Assembly (NCBI GenBank): GCA_963518665.1
Contig: CAUQKR010000004.1
Location: 1-53,958 of the forward strand
DNA from: GN02-872 sp963518665
Lineage (GTDB): Bacteria > Patescibacteriota > Gracilibacteria > BD1-5 > UBA6164
DNA: 53,958 bases
Reading direction: 5' to 3'
The notes beneath the pieces are model-generated. The model did not search any database. It was not told the DNA's origin and was given only the letters and a program-made list of their open reading frames with translations. Positions within the stretch are counted from its first letter, which is position 1, and every line of letters begins with the position of its first letter. Position numbers and translations under genes: made by a program. This document shows positions 29,891 to 42,775 of the stretch, piece by piece.

Positions 29891-30193
29891 ATGAAAGAAG
29901 AAAAAATTTTAACCTTTAGAACTTGTAAAGAAGGTTTTGAAAAACTTGCTTCAGAGTGAAAATGTGAATATAAATACAGAGAAGTAAAAAAATTTTGGGA
30001 GTCAAGATTATTAAAAGATTGAAAACCAAAAAATTTTGATAAAGTTTTTATTATAAACTGATACAAGTCAGATTCTCCAAAAGCAATTTTAGAATTTTGA
30101 TGAATAGTTTGAACTGAAAACTATAATTGAAAAAATTGCTTCAAAATAAAATTATGAAAAATAATAGAAATACAAAATTATTTTAAAATTTAA
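29891..30193 (+). CDS. Small protein, possibly ASCH/PUA-like (100 aa)
   Basis: The pattern of an N-terminal helix with a repeated-basic face (FRTCKEGFEKLASGKCEYKYR), then hydrophobic strands (FDKVFIINGY, KAILEFGGIVG) and a final strand (FKIKLGKIIEI), resembles ASCH domains, small RNA-binding folds related to PUA. No catalytic motif. Read in the standard code it is destroyed by several UGA codons. Third gene of the T-box operon, ten bases before ileS. Confidence 0.5.
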
Positions 30194-30203
30194 CAAAAAA
30201 ATT

Positions 30204-33200
30204 ATGGCTTTTAAAAAAGTAAATCCAAAACAAAGCTTCCCTGCACTAGAAGAAGAAGTTTTAAAATTTTGGAAAGAAAATAATATTTTTAAAAAATCTA
30301 TAGAAAATAGAGACCAAAGAGAAGAATTTAATTTTTATGATGGTCCTCCATTTGCAACTGGAACTCCTCACTATGGACATATTCTAGCTGGAACAATAAA
30401 AGATGTTATTCCAAGATATCAAACTATGGCTTGAAAAAGAGTTGAAAGAAGATTTGGTTGGGATACTCATGGGCTTCCAATAGAAAATATCGTAGAAAAA
30501 AAACTTGGAATTTCAGGAAAAGATGATATAGAAAATAGAACTTGAGTTTTTTGTTTCAACGAAACTTGTAGAGAAAATGTTTTTGGTTATGTAAGTGAAT
30601 GGAAACAAACTGTAGAAAGAATGTGAAGATGGGTTGATATGGAAAACGATTACAAAACTATGGACACAAGTTTTATGGAATCTGTTTGGTGGGTTTTCAA
30701 AAAAATTTATGATAAAGGTTTGATTTATGAAGGAAATAGAATAGTTCCTTATTGTCCTCGTTGTACAACTCCACTTTCAAATTTTGAAGTAAATCAAGGT
30801 TATAAAGATAAACAAGACAAATCTATAACTGTAAAATTTAAAGTAAAAGGTTCTGAAAAAAAATATATTTTAGCTTGGACTACAACTCCTTGGACTCTTC
30901 CTGCAAATCTTTGACTTGCAGTTTGAGAAAATATTGATTATGCAGAACTTCTTGACAAGCAAACAAGAGAAACTTATGTTTTAGCTGTTGATAGAATTTC
31001 TGATTATTATAAAAATGAAGAAGGTTATGAGATTCTTAGAGTTTATAAATGAACTTGTTTAAATTGAATTTCTTATGAACCTTTATTCCCTGATTTTGAA
31101 GTCCAAAACTGAAGTGAAAATCTTCCAAAAGAAATATTTTTATGAGAAAATGCTTTCAAAGTTGTTTTAGGTCATCATGTTACAACAGAAAGCTGAACTT
31201 GAATAGTTCATATTGCACCGGCTTACTGAGAAGATGATAATATTATTTGAAAAGAAAAAAATTTAGGTTTTGTAGCTCATATAAAAGACAACTGAAAAAC
31301 TGAATTTTTACTTGAGGACAATGATATTTTTGTTTTTGAATTCAATGAACTTGTGATAGAAAAACTTAAACAATCTTGACAAATAATAAAAATTTCTACT
31401 ATAAATCACTCATATCCTCATTGTTGGAGATGTGGAACTCCACTTATTTATAGAGCAATTTCAGCTTGGTATGTTGATGTAACTGCAATCAAAGATGATA
31501 TGATTAAAAATAATCAAAAAATTACTTGGGTTCCAGAAGACATAAAAAACTGAAGAATGTGAAAATGGCTAGAATGAGCAAAAGATTGGAATATTTCTAG
31601 AAATAGATACTGGTGATCAGCAATTCCAGTTTGGCAAAATGAAGATAAAACTGAAGAAATTTGTGTTTGAAGTATAAAAGAACTTTATGAATTAAACAAA
31701 GATTTTGGTCAGATAGAAGAAAAAAACTGAAAATATTTTTATACAAATACTTGAAAAGAAGTAGATTTACACAAACATTTTGTTGATGAAATTTTGATAA
31801 AAAATCCAAAAACTTGAAACACTCTAAAAAGAATTCCAGAAGTTCTAGATTGTTGGTTTGAAAGTGGTTCTATGCCTTATGCAAGCAAACATTATATGGG
31901 ACAAGAATTGGAAAAATCTGGAGAATGTTTAGTTTCAAAAGATGGAACTTTCAAATTTCCTGCTGACTTTATAGCAGAATGACTTGATCAAACAAGATGA
32001 TGGTTTTATACACTTTTGATTCTTTGAACTGCACTTTTCAATGAAACTCCATTTAAAAATTGTATAGTAAATGGTATAGTTTTAGCTGAAGATTGAAAAA
32101 AAATGAGTAAATCTCTTCAAAATTACCCTGCTCCAGAACTTATTTTTGATAAATATGGTGCTGATGCAATGAGATTTTATTTGTTAAATTCTCCAGTTGT
32201 AGAAGCTCAAGACTTCAGATTTGCTGAAAGCTGAGTAGAAGAAGTAGTAAAAAAAGTTGTTTTACCTCTATGGAATACTTATTATTTCTTTACAACTTAT
32301 GCAAATATAGATAATTTTGAAGCAAAGTGACTAAAAAATCCAGAAAATATTTTAGATAAATGGTTAATTTCAGAATTAAATGAATTGACTTTAGAAGTAA
32401 GAAATGCTTTTGATAACTATAAGTTAAACGAAGCAACTAGACCAATTGTAAAATTTATGGATAATTTAACAAATTGGTATATAAGAAGAAGTAGAAAAAG
32501 ATTTTGGAAATCTGAAAATGATTGAGATAAACTACAAGCTTATGAAACTCTTTATTTTGCTTTAGTTGAAATTACAAAAATTTTGGCTCCTTTTATGCCT
32601 TTCTTATCTGATTATATTTTTAAAAATTTAACAGAAAAAGAGTCTGTTCATTTAGAAGATTTCCCTATTTATGATAAAAATTTAATTGATTTAGAATTAA
32701 ATAAAAATACAGATACTGTTCAAAAAATTATAAATCTTGGACTTTCTTGGAGAGCAAACCAAAAAATAAGAGTTAGACAACCACTAAAATCTATAAAAAT
32801 TACAGAAAATTTGGATGACTATTATATTGAAATAATAAAAGAAGAATTAAATGTAAAAGAAGTTTTTGTTGTTGATTGAACAACTCTAGCAAAAAAAATC
32901 TGTAAACCAAACTGAAGAAATATTTGACCAAAATTTGGTAGCAATGTAAAATTTATAATTTCTGAAGCAAAAGCTTGAAATTTCACAGAACTTACAAATT
33001 GAAATGTAAAAGTTGGAGATTTTGAACTTGAAGTTGGAGATTTTGAACTTGTTTATGAAGCTTCTGACTCTTCTGAAAAAATCGAATCTTGATTTGGAAT
33101 GGTTATTTCTATGGATGATGAAATAACTGAAGAATTAAGACAAGAATGATTTGCAAGAGATATAATCAGACATATTCAAGAAGCTAGAAAAGAAGCTGAT

Positions 33201-33386
33201 TACAACGTAGAAGATAGAATTTTTGTAAAAATAGAAAACTTAGATTTAGCTGAAACTATAAATAATTTCAAAAATTATATCGAGTCAGAAACTCTTTCAA
33301 AACTAGAAAATAATTTAGAAAATTTTGATTTAGAAAAAGAAATTGAAATAGAAAATTTTAAATTAAAAATTTCTATAAAAAAATAA
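30204..33386 (+). CDS. ileS: Isoleucyl-tRNA synthetase
   Basis: Charges tRNA-Ile with isoleucine. 1060 residues, class I fold: HIGH-type motif HYGH (residues 56-59) in FATGTPHYGHILAGT, family blocks GWDTHGLPIE and WTTTPWTLPANL (editing domain), YRAISAWYVDVT, WFESGSMPYA, and KMSKS at 633-637. The C-terminal part continues with an anticodon-binding region (NWYIRRSRKRFW) and a tail like that of the long, IleS2/eukaryote-like type, which is often mupirocin-resistant; that class call is inference. Regulated by the Ile T-box four genes upstream. UGA encodes many of its glycines. Confidence 0.97.
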
Positions 33387-33395
33387 TTTTTTTAC

Positions 33396-33423
33396 TTGAA
33401 AAATATTAAATAAAAGTTAAAAT
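33396..33423 (+). promoter_or_regulatory. Possible promoter of the HAD gene
   Basis: TTGAAA (33396-33401), 16 nt, TAAAAT (33418-33423), overlapping the ileS terminator stem; 44 nt before the HAD ATG. Confidence 0.4.
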
Positions 33424-33442
33424 GAAAAAAATTTTAACTTTT
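33412..33442 (+). terminator. Terminator after ileS
   Basis: Stem AAAAGTTAAAA/TTTTAACTTTT with a 9-nt loop. Confidence 0.65.
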
Positions 33443-33467
33443 ATTTTAACCTTTATTTTTAATAAAA

Positions 33468-34022
33468 ATGGAACTAGATATGAATATTTTTAGAAGTGAA
33501 ATTGAAAACTTAGAAAAAAAAGAACAAATTTTTATGGTTTCAGATTTTGATGATACAATTTTTTCTACTCATGAAGTAAGAGAAAAAGACATCAGAAAAT
33601 GAAGAAGATGAAAAGAATGAAATGAATATATAAAAAATAAAATTGGTTATAAAAAATTTGTAGAAGATTTTTACAAATGAAAAAATTTTCCAAAAAATAT
33701 AATAAAAATTTTACAAGAAAATGAAGGGCTTATTTTGACAGCTTGAGATGAAGAACTTCAAAAACTAAAAATCGAAGCTTTAAAACTTGAAAGAATTCCT
33801 TTAAAAGTTGTAGAAGAAGCTAAACAAAAACCTTTTGAAATGGTAAAATATATAGTTAAAAATCTAAAATATATTCCAAAAGAAATACATATTTTTGAAG
33901 ATAGGCCAGAAGTTTTTATTGATACAAAAGAAAAAGTTGAGGAAATTTTAAATATTGATGTAAAAATTTTTAAAGTTGAAATGAATGGAAACAATAAAGA
34001 AATTAAAATAGAAGAAATATAA
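33468..34022 (+). CDS. HAD-like hydrolase (184 aa)
   Basis: A HAD-superfamily protein: motif I VSDFDDTIFSTHE (both Asp present), motif II region LILTAGDEELQ, a Lys in KPFEMVKYI, and motif IV IFEDRPEVF with an acidic pair. Substrate unknown; the small size and short cap suggest a phosphatase. Start at 33468 is chosen as the first ATG; an ATG at 33480 (MNIFRSEIE) is equally possible. Different family from the HAD domain at 15132-15518. Confidence 0.75.
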
Positions 34023-34061
34023 TATTTCTTCTATTTTTTATCAAAAAAATAAAAATAAAAT

Positions 34062-34089
34062 TTGTATTATAAAAATTTTTTATTAAAAT
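34062..34089 (+). promoter_or_regulatory. Promoter of the LCP-PBP operon
   Basis: TTGTAT (34062-34067), 16 nt, TAAAAT (34084-34089), 32 nt before the ATG. Confidence 0.5.
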
Positions 34090-34121
34090 ATATAAAAATA
34101 TTATTTTTATATATTTTAAAT

Positions 34122-35531
34122 ATGGTTTTTAAGAAAAAAGTTTTAAAAAAAACAAATACACTATTAAATATAGTTTGAGTTTTTATAATTATACTAATAT
34201 TTTCTTTAGGATATATAGCAGTAAATAGTGTAAATCTAGGATTTAAATCAAATATAAATTGAAGTTTAACTTGAACTTGAAAAATAACAATAGAAAATCC
34301 TACAAAACAAAAAAAAGAGATAAATATTTTGCTTGTTTGAAGATGATGAATCTGAAACGATGCACCACTTTTAACTGATACAATAATTTTAGCAAAACTA
34401 AATCCTACAAAAAAAACTATCTCCCTTCTCTCTATTCAAAGAGATTTATATGTAAACTATCCTGATAAAGATTGAACTGGTAAAATAAACTCTGTTTATG
34501 CCCACTATTTTGCTCAAAACTTACATCAGTCAAATAATAGAGTCAAAGCTGATAGAATTTGAATAAGTAAATTAGCTTCAAAAATACAAGATATAACTTG
34601 AGAAACTATTGATTTTTACATAAATGTAGATTTTGACTGATTTAAAAAAATTATTGATACAATTGGTTGAATAGAAGTTGATGTAAAACATTCGTTTGTT
34701 GATAGAACTTTCCCAGATTGAAATTGGTGATATACAACTGTAAGTTTCAAAGAATGACTTCAAACTATGAACTGAGATATGGCCCTAAAATTTTCTAGAA
34801 GTAGACACTCAACAAGTGATTTTGATAGGTCTTTAAGACAACAACAAGTTATAGAAGCTATAAAAAATAAACTTCTTTCTATAAATATTTCTCAAATAAA
34901 AGAACTATATGATGTTTTTATTCAAAATCTTACAACAGATATTAGTTTAGAAAATGTTATAGATTTAGCATTAAATTATTGAGTTTTAAAAGATAAATAT
35001 AATTTTATTTCTTCAAACTTCAATGATTCTTGTTTAACTCCAAACTCAGAATGTCAAAAATGAGGGATTTTATATGTACCAAATAGAGCTCCTTTCTGAG
35101 GACAATGGGTTTCTTTAATAAATTGAAGTACTGCTTCTAGACTTTCAAACTATGAATTATCTAGAAAATATTCTGATATAGTTTTAAATTATCCTTTGAT
35201 ATCAAATGAAAACTATGAAATAAATATTTTTAATGCTTCTTGATGAGCTTGAGTTGCCTGAAGTTTTATAAATGAATTTAAAAGATACTGATTCAATGTA
35301 AGTAAATCAAATATTTATACAGCTCCAGAAAAATATGAAAATTCTATAATTTATTATAACGGGATTGAGGATTCTGATACTTTAAATGCACTAAAAAAAT
35401 TTTTTAGTGGAAAATTTGAAAAAACTCTGGAACCAAAATATCCGATGGCTTGAAAAAATACAGAACCAACAAGAAGAGCCAAAATTGAGATAATTATTTG
35501 AAAAGATTATCAAAAATTATTTAATTTCTAA
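34122..35531 (+). CDS. LytR-CpsA-Psr (LCP) family protein
   Basis: 469 residues with one N-terminal membrane segment (IVGVFIIILIFSLGYIAV) and an extracellular LCP domain. Conserved blocks are NILLVGRGG, TDTIILAKLNP, LLSIQRDLYV, KINSVYAHYF, YINVDFDGF, GGIEVDV and the ALKFSRSRHSTSDFDRSLRQ signature. Known: LCP enzymes transfer polyprenyl-linked glycopolymers to peptidoglycan. The C-terminal part (about residues 340-469) resembles an LytR_C domain (INIFNASGGAGVAGSFINEF). It is followed nine bases later by a penicillin-binding protein gene, which fits wall assembly. Confidence 0.9.
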
Positions 35532-35540
35532 ACTCAAAAT

Positions 35541-38500
35541 ATGAGTATAAAAAGAATTCAAAAATCATCAGGTATAAATAGATTAAATACAAAATTTAAA
35601 AAAATCAAAAGACCTGAAACAAAAAAATCTACAAAAAGTGTAGTAAAAATGATTATTTATATCATCTTATTTTTCATAATAACTTGATTTATTTTACTTG
35701 TAGCTTTTTATCATAAATATTTATGATGACTAAGTGTAGAAGAATTAAAAAATCTAGAAATTTCTCAAAGTTCTATAATATATGATAAAAATTGAAAAGA
35801 ACTTTATCAATTTTATAAAGAAAAAAGAACTTATGTAGATTATGAAGAAATCTCAAAAAATATCGTAAACTGACTTGTTGCTTGAGAAGATAAAAGGTTT
35901 TGGGAAAATCCTTGAGTTGATATTATCTGACTTGTTAGAGCTTGACTTAGTTCTATTATTTGATGAGAAAAAATAGCTTGAACTTCAACTCTTACACAAC
36001 AATTGATAAGAAATACAATTATTGAAAAAAAACCTAAAGAAACTTTCGCAGAGTGAATTGATAGAAAAATAAAAGAAATTTTCTTATCTTATAGTTTAAC
36101 AAAAACTATTTCAAAAGAAAAAATTTTAGAACTTTATTTAAATAAAATAGAGTTTTGACACAATGCTTTTGGTATAGAAGAAGCTACAAAAACTTTTTTT
36201 GGTAAAAGTGCAAAAGATACAAATATTTTAGAGTGAAGTATTTTAGCTTGATTACCTAAATGACCAACTTACTTTTCTCCATATAATCATCAAGATAGAC
36301 TTGTTTGATATATTTCTCTAAAAACAAAAGAGGAAAATGAAGAAACTTGAAAAACAAAAGAAGTTACAAAAAAATTGATTTCAAAAGAAGAAGTTGATTC
36401 AGAAAGTACAATGGTAAATTCTCTTAAATCAAAATTTTCAAAATTAAAATGAAAAGAAATTGAGTGAAGTAACCAATATATAATTTGTTGAGTAGAAAAA
36501 TCTTCTATAAGTGGAAAATATTCTGTTGACAATGACTGATGTATTGTTTTAGATTATTCTAAAATAACAGATTTTATTTCTTATATAGAAATTTCTGACT
36601 GAGAAAAAGAAATTTTCTACTATCCTTGAAGAAAAGATTATATTTTATCAAGAATGCTTGAAGATAAATATATAACTTTTGAAGATTTTAAAAAAGCTAT
36701 TATTGATTCTATTTGAATGACTTTTAATAAATCAAAAGATGGAATTGTTGCTCCACACTTTGTATTTTATGTAAAAGAATATTTAGAAAAAAAATATGAT
36801 GCTGAAACTTTAAGTTCAAAATGATTACACATTTATACAACTTTGGATTTAGATTTACAAAAAAAAGCTGAAGAAATAGTAAAAAATCAAGCAGAAAAAA
36901 ATGCTTCAAAATTTAATGCAAAAAATTCTGCCTTGATTTCTATTGATAACAAAACTGGTTGAATTTTAGCAATGGTTTGAAACGAAGATTATTTTTCAGA
37001 TAATGGAAAATGAAATGTAAATGTAATAACTTCTAAATTACAACCTGGTTCTTCATTTAAACCATTTGTTTATTCTTTAGCAATGCTAAAAAACCAAATC
37101 TGAACAAGGACTCCAGTTTATGATGTAGAAACAACTTTCCCTGGAGATTATAAACCAAAAAACTTTGATGGAAGGTTTATGGGAAAAATTTCTGTATCAA
37201 CTGCACTAAATTATTCTAGAAATATTCCTGCAATAAAAATGTATTATTTAGCAGGTTGAGCAAATGATATAATTAATTTTATGCATAAACTTTGAGCTAC
37301 TTCTCTAGAAAAAAGTAATAAATACTGAGCTTCCCTTTCTCTTTGAACTGGAGAGATGACTCCTTTAGATTTAGCAAAATCTTATAGTGTTTTTGCCAAT
37401 ATGTGAGAGAAAAATGAAATTTCTCCAATTCTAAAAATAATTGATAGTAAATGAAATATAATAGAAGATAATACTAAAAAAGAAACTAAAAAAGAAAATA
37501 TTATGACTCCTGGTCAAGCTTTCCTAATAAATAATATACTTAGTAATTCTGAATCTAGACCTGGAAACTGGAATAGTTACTTAGAAATCTGAAGACAAGC
37601 AGCAGTAAAAACTTGAACTTCTACAAAACCAGTAAAAGAAAACTGAAAAATTATTCAATACCCTGCAAATCTTTGGACTGCTTGATATACTCCACAAATA
37701 ACAACTGTTGTTTGGTCAGGAAATATCACATGAGAAACTATGAAATATTCTTGAAGTTGACTTGAAGGAGCAGCTCCAATCTGGAGAGATTTTATGAAAT
37801 ATGCTCATAAATGACTAGAATCTCAAAGATGGGAAAAACCAAATGATGTAAAAAATGTAAAAATTTCTGAATTAAGTTGATATTTACCAAATCCAGAAAA
37901 TGAAAATAATAATTTTTTAGTATCTTCATACTTCATAAATCCACCTAAAAAAATTGATGGTTCAAAATTTTTAGAATATGATGAACTTTGTTATTGAAAA
38001 GTAACCCCAGAAACTCCAAAAGCAGCAATTAAAAAATATGCAATTTTAGAGTTACATTCACTAAAACCAGATCTTACTTATTGGGAAGGACCGGTTCAAG
38101 CCTGGATAAAAAGTTCAAACCTTCTAGAAAAATATTGACTTGAAAACAATATTCCAACAATAAAAGATGAAGTATGTAAAAGAGAACATGGTGGTTGAAA
38201 TATTGGTGTAAATTCTAGCTTAAATCCTCTAGTTAGCTACTCAACTTGAGCAAACCCTATAAATATAGCATTTGTTTCAAGTTCACCTATAACAAAAGTA
38301 GAAATTCTTATAAACTGAGAATCAACTCAAAATATAAATATTTCTGATAAAGTTTTAGGTTGATTAAGCCAAAATATTTATATAGATCCAAAATTTGATA
38401 AACAAAAAATTACAGTTGAAATTAGAGCTATAAATAGTGAACTTTATTCTGGTTCTGAAGTAAAAGAAATTTATGTATGAATAAAAGTTCCTGAAAATGA

Positions 38501-38861
38501 AAAAAATAAAACTCCTACAAATTTAAAATCATTAAATACATGAACAACTGAAAATTCTAAAAATGAAGAATGAATAAAAAATCTTGATATAAAAATAACA
38601 AATCCCAAAAATAGCAGTATAAAAATAAATACTGAAGATTATTTTAACTTGAGATTTACAGTTTCTCCAAAAGAAAATTTATCAAATGTAAATATTTTAG
38701 TTGATGATAAAATATATAAAACTTTAGGAAATGGCTGAGATTATGTTATTCCAGTAAATCAAACTGAAAAACTTTCAAAATGAGTAAGTAACCTAAAAAT
38801 ACAAGCTATAAGCTCAAATGGAGCTGTAAAAGAGAAAATGCTTCAAATTGAAGTTTTATAA
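35541..38861 (+). CDS. Class A penicillin-binding protein (transglycosylase + transpeptidase)
   Basis: Builds and cross-links peptidoglycan outside the membrane. 1106 residues: a basic cytoplasmic N-terminus, membrane segment at about 37-58, GT51 domain with Glu116 in EDKRFWENPGVD (the usual His of EDxxFxxHxG is Asn) and STLTQQL. An unusually long insert (about residues 245-390) follows, then the transpeptidase domain with SSFK (504-507), SRN, and KTG (690-692; its Gly is UGA). The last 250 residues are extra beta-sandwich-like modules (VKNVKISELSGYLPNPENE; KIDITNPKNSSI) found in many large class A PBPs. Operon partner of the LCP gene. Confidence 0.93.
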
Positions 38862-38886
38862 AGAGAAAAAAATATTTTTTCTCTTT
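38860..38886 (+). terminator. Terminator after the PBP gene
   Basis: Stem AAAGAGAAAAAA/TTTTTTCTCTTT. Confidence 0.8.
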
Positions 38887-38903
38887 ATTTTTTTATTTTT
38901 TCT

Positions 38904-38931
38904 TTGAAAAAATTTTTTTTTGTGTTATAAT
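38904..38931 (+). promoter_or_regulatory. Promoter of the secreted-protein/map/xer operon
   Basis: TTGAAA (38904-38909), 16 nt, TATAAT (38926-38931), 26 nt before the ATG. Confidence 0.6.
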
Positions 38932-38957
38932 ATGAAAAATAAAATTTACATAAAAAA

Positions 38958-40631
38958 ATGAAAAAAATCATTAAATCAATTATATTTTTTATAATTTTTT
39001 TGTTTCTTTGAAACAATGTTTTTTCTTATTGATTAAATTTTAATTGAAATGGATTTTATTCAAAATTTTCAAAAAATGTAGATTCTCTATCATCTGATAT
39101 ATATTCTTTAGAATTACAAAATAATGGATGAGTTGCTTCAAAAATAAACTCTGAAATTTGAAAAAATTGTATAACTAGAAACTTGACAGAAAATGAAATA
39201 TCAGAGACTGTAAAAAAATGAAATTTAAGTAATATAATAAATAGTATTGATTCTAGTTGTAAAAATTCTGATTGAAGTATAAATATTGCAACTTTAAATA
39301 ATCAAATTTTTACTGCAATTTCAAATATTTCTGATAAAGCTGAAAAAAATGCAGAAGAAAAATCTGAAAAACTTACAAATCTATCAAATCTATGAATTTA
39401 TGCAGACTGAATAGAAAAAAATGCTCCTTTTGATTTACTAGAAGATTTAAAAGATATAGACACAATAATTTTTTGAGAAGAAAAAGTTTATAAATTTGAT
39501 GCTTCAGAAACTCAAAAACTTGATGATAAAATAAAAGATTTACTTTGAAAACTTGCGAAAAACAATATAAACAATCAAAATAATTGAAATGATCCTCAAA
39601 ATTGAAATAATGTGAACCACAGAAGTTGATGTTATTTAGACTGAAATTGTGATAACTTTTCTGATATTCAAAAATTATTATGTGATATAAATAATAATTG
39701 TAACTGAGAAGAATCTGTATGATTTTTGTCAATAAAAAATAATTTTGATTGTAAAATAGATACTTCTTGATTAAATTCAGCAACTGCAAGTATAATTACA
39801 AATACTTTAGAAAGGGCTTGAAGTATAGAAAAAAAATCTGAAAACAATAAAAATTTTACAAGTTCAAGAAATTCTAAAAATATTTTAACTCAAAATCAAA
39901 ATATAATTCAAACTACTTCCCCTTCTACTTGATACAAAAGAGTAAATGATAAAAAAATTTTTAAGTGTGATTTTTTCTGTATTGATGTAAATTTTAAAAA
40001 TTATAATCATTGACTTCTTTGAGGTTGGACTTGAGAAGAGCCAAGTATTTCCTATTTAATCAAAAGATCAAACAATCATTTATGAAAATTTATAAACTGA
40101 TCTTTAGCTCAAAGTAAAATGACTTTAAATAATTTCGAACTTTGATTAAAGGATTTAAATTTTTCTGAAATGTTTCATATGTGAGTTGATATAAGCTATG
40201 AACAAGTTCCAATGTTATTTTTACCAAAAACTGAGGAAGATGAAAAACCAAAATGAGAATTAGCTCTAAATACCCAACTTGAAAAATGATATTCTGCTTT
40301 TTGATTAGATTATAAAATGCAAAATGATTTATCTGCTTTTAAACAAATAGAAAATAAAATTCAAGCTTGATTAAATTCAAATTCAAGTCTAAATACATCT
40401 ATTTTAAGACAATTAGATGATACTGATAAAGAAAGAATAAAAAGTATTCAAGAATATCAAGAAGTAACAAAAACTCTTGAAGAAAAATTAAAATTTGATA
40501 CAACTTGAGATTTAGAATCTCAATTAAAAGAAGTTGAAAGATTTAATAAATCTTTATGAGATTATACAACAAAAATAAGTAATATTTTGAAAAAAATTAA
40601 ACAAAAACCAAGTGATAAATCTAAAAGTTAA
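38958..40631 (+). CDS. Secreted Cys-containing protein of unknown function (557 aa)
   Basis: No family recognised. A signal peptide or membrane anchor at the N-terminus (IIKSIIFFIIFLFLGNNVFS) is followed by a helical region with scattered Asn. A low-complexity Asn/Gly tract sits near residues 195-215. Around it are cysteines in close pairs (CYLDGNCDN, CDINNNCNG, CDFFC) that suggest disulfides or a metal site. The C-terminal 100 residues are a charged coiled coil. First gene of a four-gene unit with another secreted protein, map and a recombinase. Confidence 0.75.
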
Positions 40632-40640
40632 AAATAAAAA

Positions 40641-42008
40641 ATGAAAAATTTGAAAAATTTAAAGAAATTTTTTGTAATATTAGTTTTATTTTATTTTTCT
40701 ACAAATATAACTAATGCAGGTCAATGTTCTATTGAAAATTGATCTTCTTCTTCGGTTTCAAATTATTTAAAAAATCTTGATAAACTTATAGAAAATATAA
40801 CAAATGAAGCAAAAAATAAAAAAACTGCTTCTGAAGAAAAATCAAATAATTTTCTTTCTTGATTTTTAGATTATGCAAAACAAACTCCATATTATTCTCA
40901 GTATGATTATGCAACAAGAATTTACAATGATGTATTTAATATGGAAAATACAGTAAAAAGAAAAGATTCTTTATTTGAATTTATAGATTTTTTTGAAACT
41001 CCAGATGCGGTTCAAAGGGATATTCAAGATATCAGAAAAAGAAATTATAAACTCTATAATTTAAATAGCTTTATTTGAGATAAAAAATTACACAAAGTTC
41101 AAGCTTGAAATGTTTGTTCTGGAGTACAAAATTGTAATTTTAGCTGAGATTTTTCTGAAATTTTGACAAACACAATAAAAAATAATAATAATATTGAAAG
41201 AATTATTTTAAAAACAACTGCAGGAGAAGCTATAGATACAAAAGCAAAAAAATGAGAACTTCCATTACAACTTATTGATAAAAATTTTTTTGATGATTTA
41301 ATTACAAATTATTGACCTGAAGCAATAGAAACCTGTAATGAAGAAAATGAAAATAGTTATTTAAATAGGATAAAAGAAAAAATAGAAAAAATTTGGAATA
41401 ATGAAAGTTGAGCAAAACACTGAATAAAAAAATGGTGAGAAGCTATAGATTTATTATCTTGAATTTTTAAATATAAAGATATAAATTTAAAAGAAAAAGA
41501 AAGAGTTCTTTTAAAAAGAGAGTTAAATAAGCAATGAGTTCCTCTAGATACTCAAAAAAATATGTATGATGCTCTAGAAAAATTTAATGAAAATTCAAAT
41601 TTTGTATGATTTTCATTGGCTAATAACCCTATATCAAATACTGCAAAATCAGTATGGAATACTGTGGAACATGAATGACTTGAGTGGTGGAATGATAGAG
41701 AAAGAGAATTATTTGAAAACTATGCTAGAAAATCAAAAGATGTTTCTATAACAGAAATAAATAAAAATCTTTCGAATTCTATAGAAACTACTAAAACTAG
41801 ACAAGATATAAAAGAAATGTATTCAAAACTAAAGTCAACTTGAACTCAATCAGAAATAAATTGAAATAACTTAGAAACAAGAATAATAAATATTCATACA
41901 AATTTATCTGATGCAATAAACACTCTTGAAAAAACTTGTAAAATTTCTGTAGAAATATGTAATTCTCAAGCAACTTGATTATGAAGTTGTTGAGATTGTA
42001 ATTGGTAA
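40641..42008 (+). CDS. Secreted Cys-containing protein of unknown function (455 aa)
   Basis: No family recognised. It has a signal peptide (FFVILVLFYFSTNITNA, then GQC at the mature start), a long helical body and cysteine pairs (CSGVQNC; CKISVEIC; final CGDCNW). It lies nine bases after the previous secreted-protein gene and shares its general layout (signal, helical body, Cys pairs), so the two may act together outside the membrane. A role in surface attachment is only a guess. Confidence 0.75.
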
Positions 42009-42019
42009 AAAATAAAAAT

Positions 42020-42766
42020 ATGTTGAATAAATTAGAATTAAATGTAATGAGACAAAATGCAAAAGTCCATAAAGAGGCTTTTGACGAAATAAAAAAAATT
42101 TTAAAAGACTGAACTAAAGCTACTGAAGTAGATAAACTTTGTTGAGAAATAGCAAAAAAACATTGAGTTTTATGTTGATTTAGATGAGTTTATGGTTTTC
42201 CAAATAATATTTGTATAAGTGTAAACAATGTTGTAGTTCATGGAAGATGTCTGCCAGAAATAGTTTTTAAAGACTGAGATTTGGTAACTTTTGATTTTTG
42301 AATAAAAGATAAAAAATTTTGAATAAATACTGATGCAGCTTTTTCCGTTGTAATCTGATGAGATAATAAAAATCCAAAAGCAGCAAGACTTATAGAGGCA
42401 TCAAAAAAAGCTTTAGAAGCTTGAATATCTCAAGCCAAAGCCTGAAATATGACTTGAGATATTTGATATGCAATACAAAAAGTTGTAGAAGAAGAATATG
42501 GTTATAAAATTGTAAAAGAGTTAACTGGTCATGCAATCGGGAAAAAATTACATGAAAAACCATATATTTATAATTTCTGAAAAAAATGAACTTGACAAAG
42601 GCTAAAAGTTGGAATGACAATAGCAATTGAACCAATTTTATGAGAAACTTCAGGAGAAATAATTGACCACTGAGATTGGGAAATTTATATAAAAGACTGA
42701 AGTTTATGATGTCAATACGAACATACAATTTTGATAACTGAAAATTGACCAGAAATAATTATTTAA
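42020..42766 (+). CDS. map: Methionine aminopeptidase
   Basis: Removes the initiator Met from new proteins. 248 residues of the type I family with the five metal ligands in context: Asp in VTFDFGI, Asp in NTDAAFSV, His in TGHAIGKKLHE, Glu in AIEPIL, Glu in YEHTILIT; the substrate-site His is in VVHGRCLP. There is no N-terminal zinc-finger extension. It lies 11 bases after the secreted-protein gene and nine before the recombinase gene. Confidence 0.95.
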
Positions 42767-42775
42767 AAAATTAAA

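Noticed and set aside
39373..39789. 138-residue minus-strand frame inside the secreted-protein gene
   Set aside because: Shadow of a gene with a good promoter and signal peptide; no start signal of its own.
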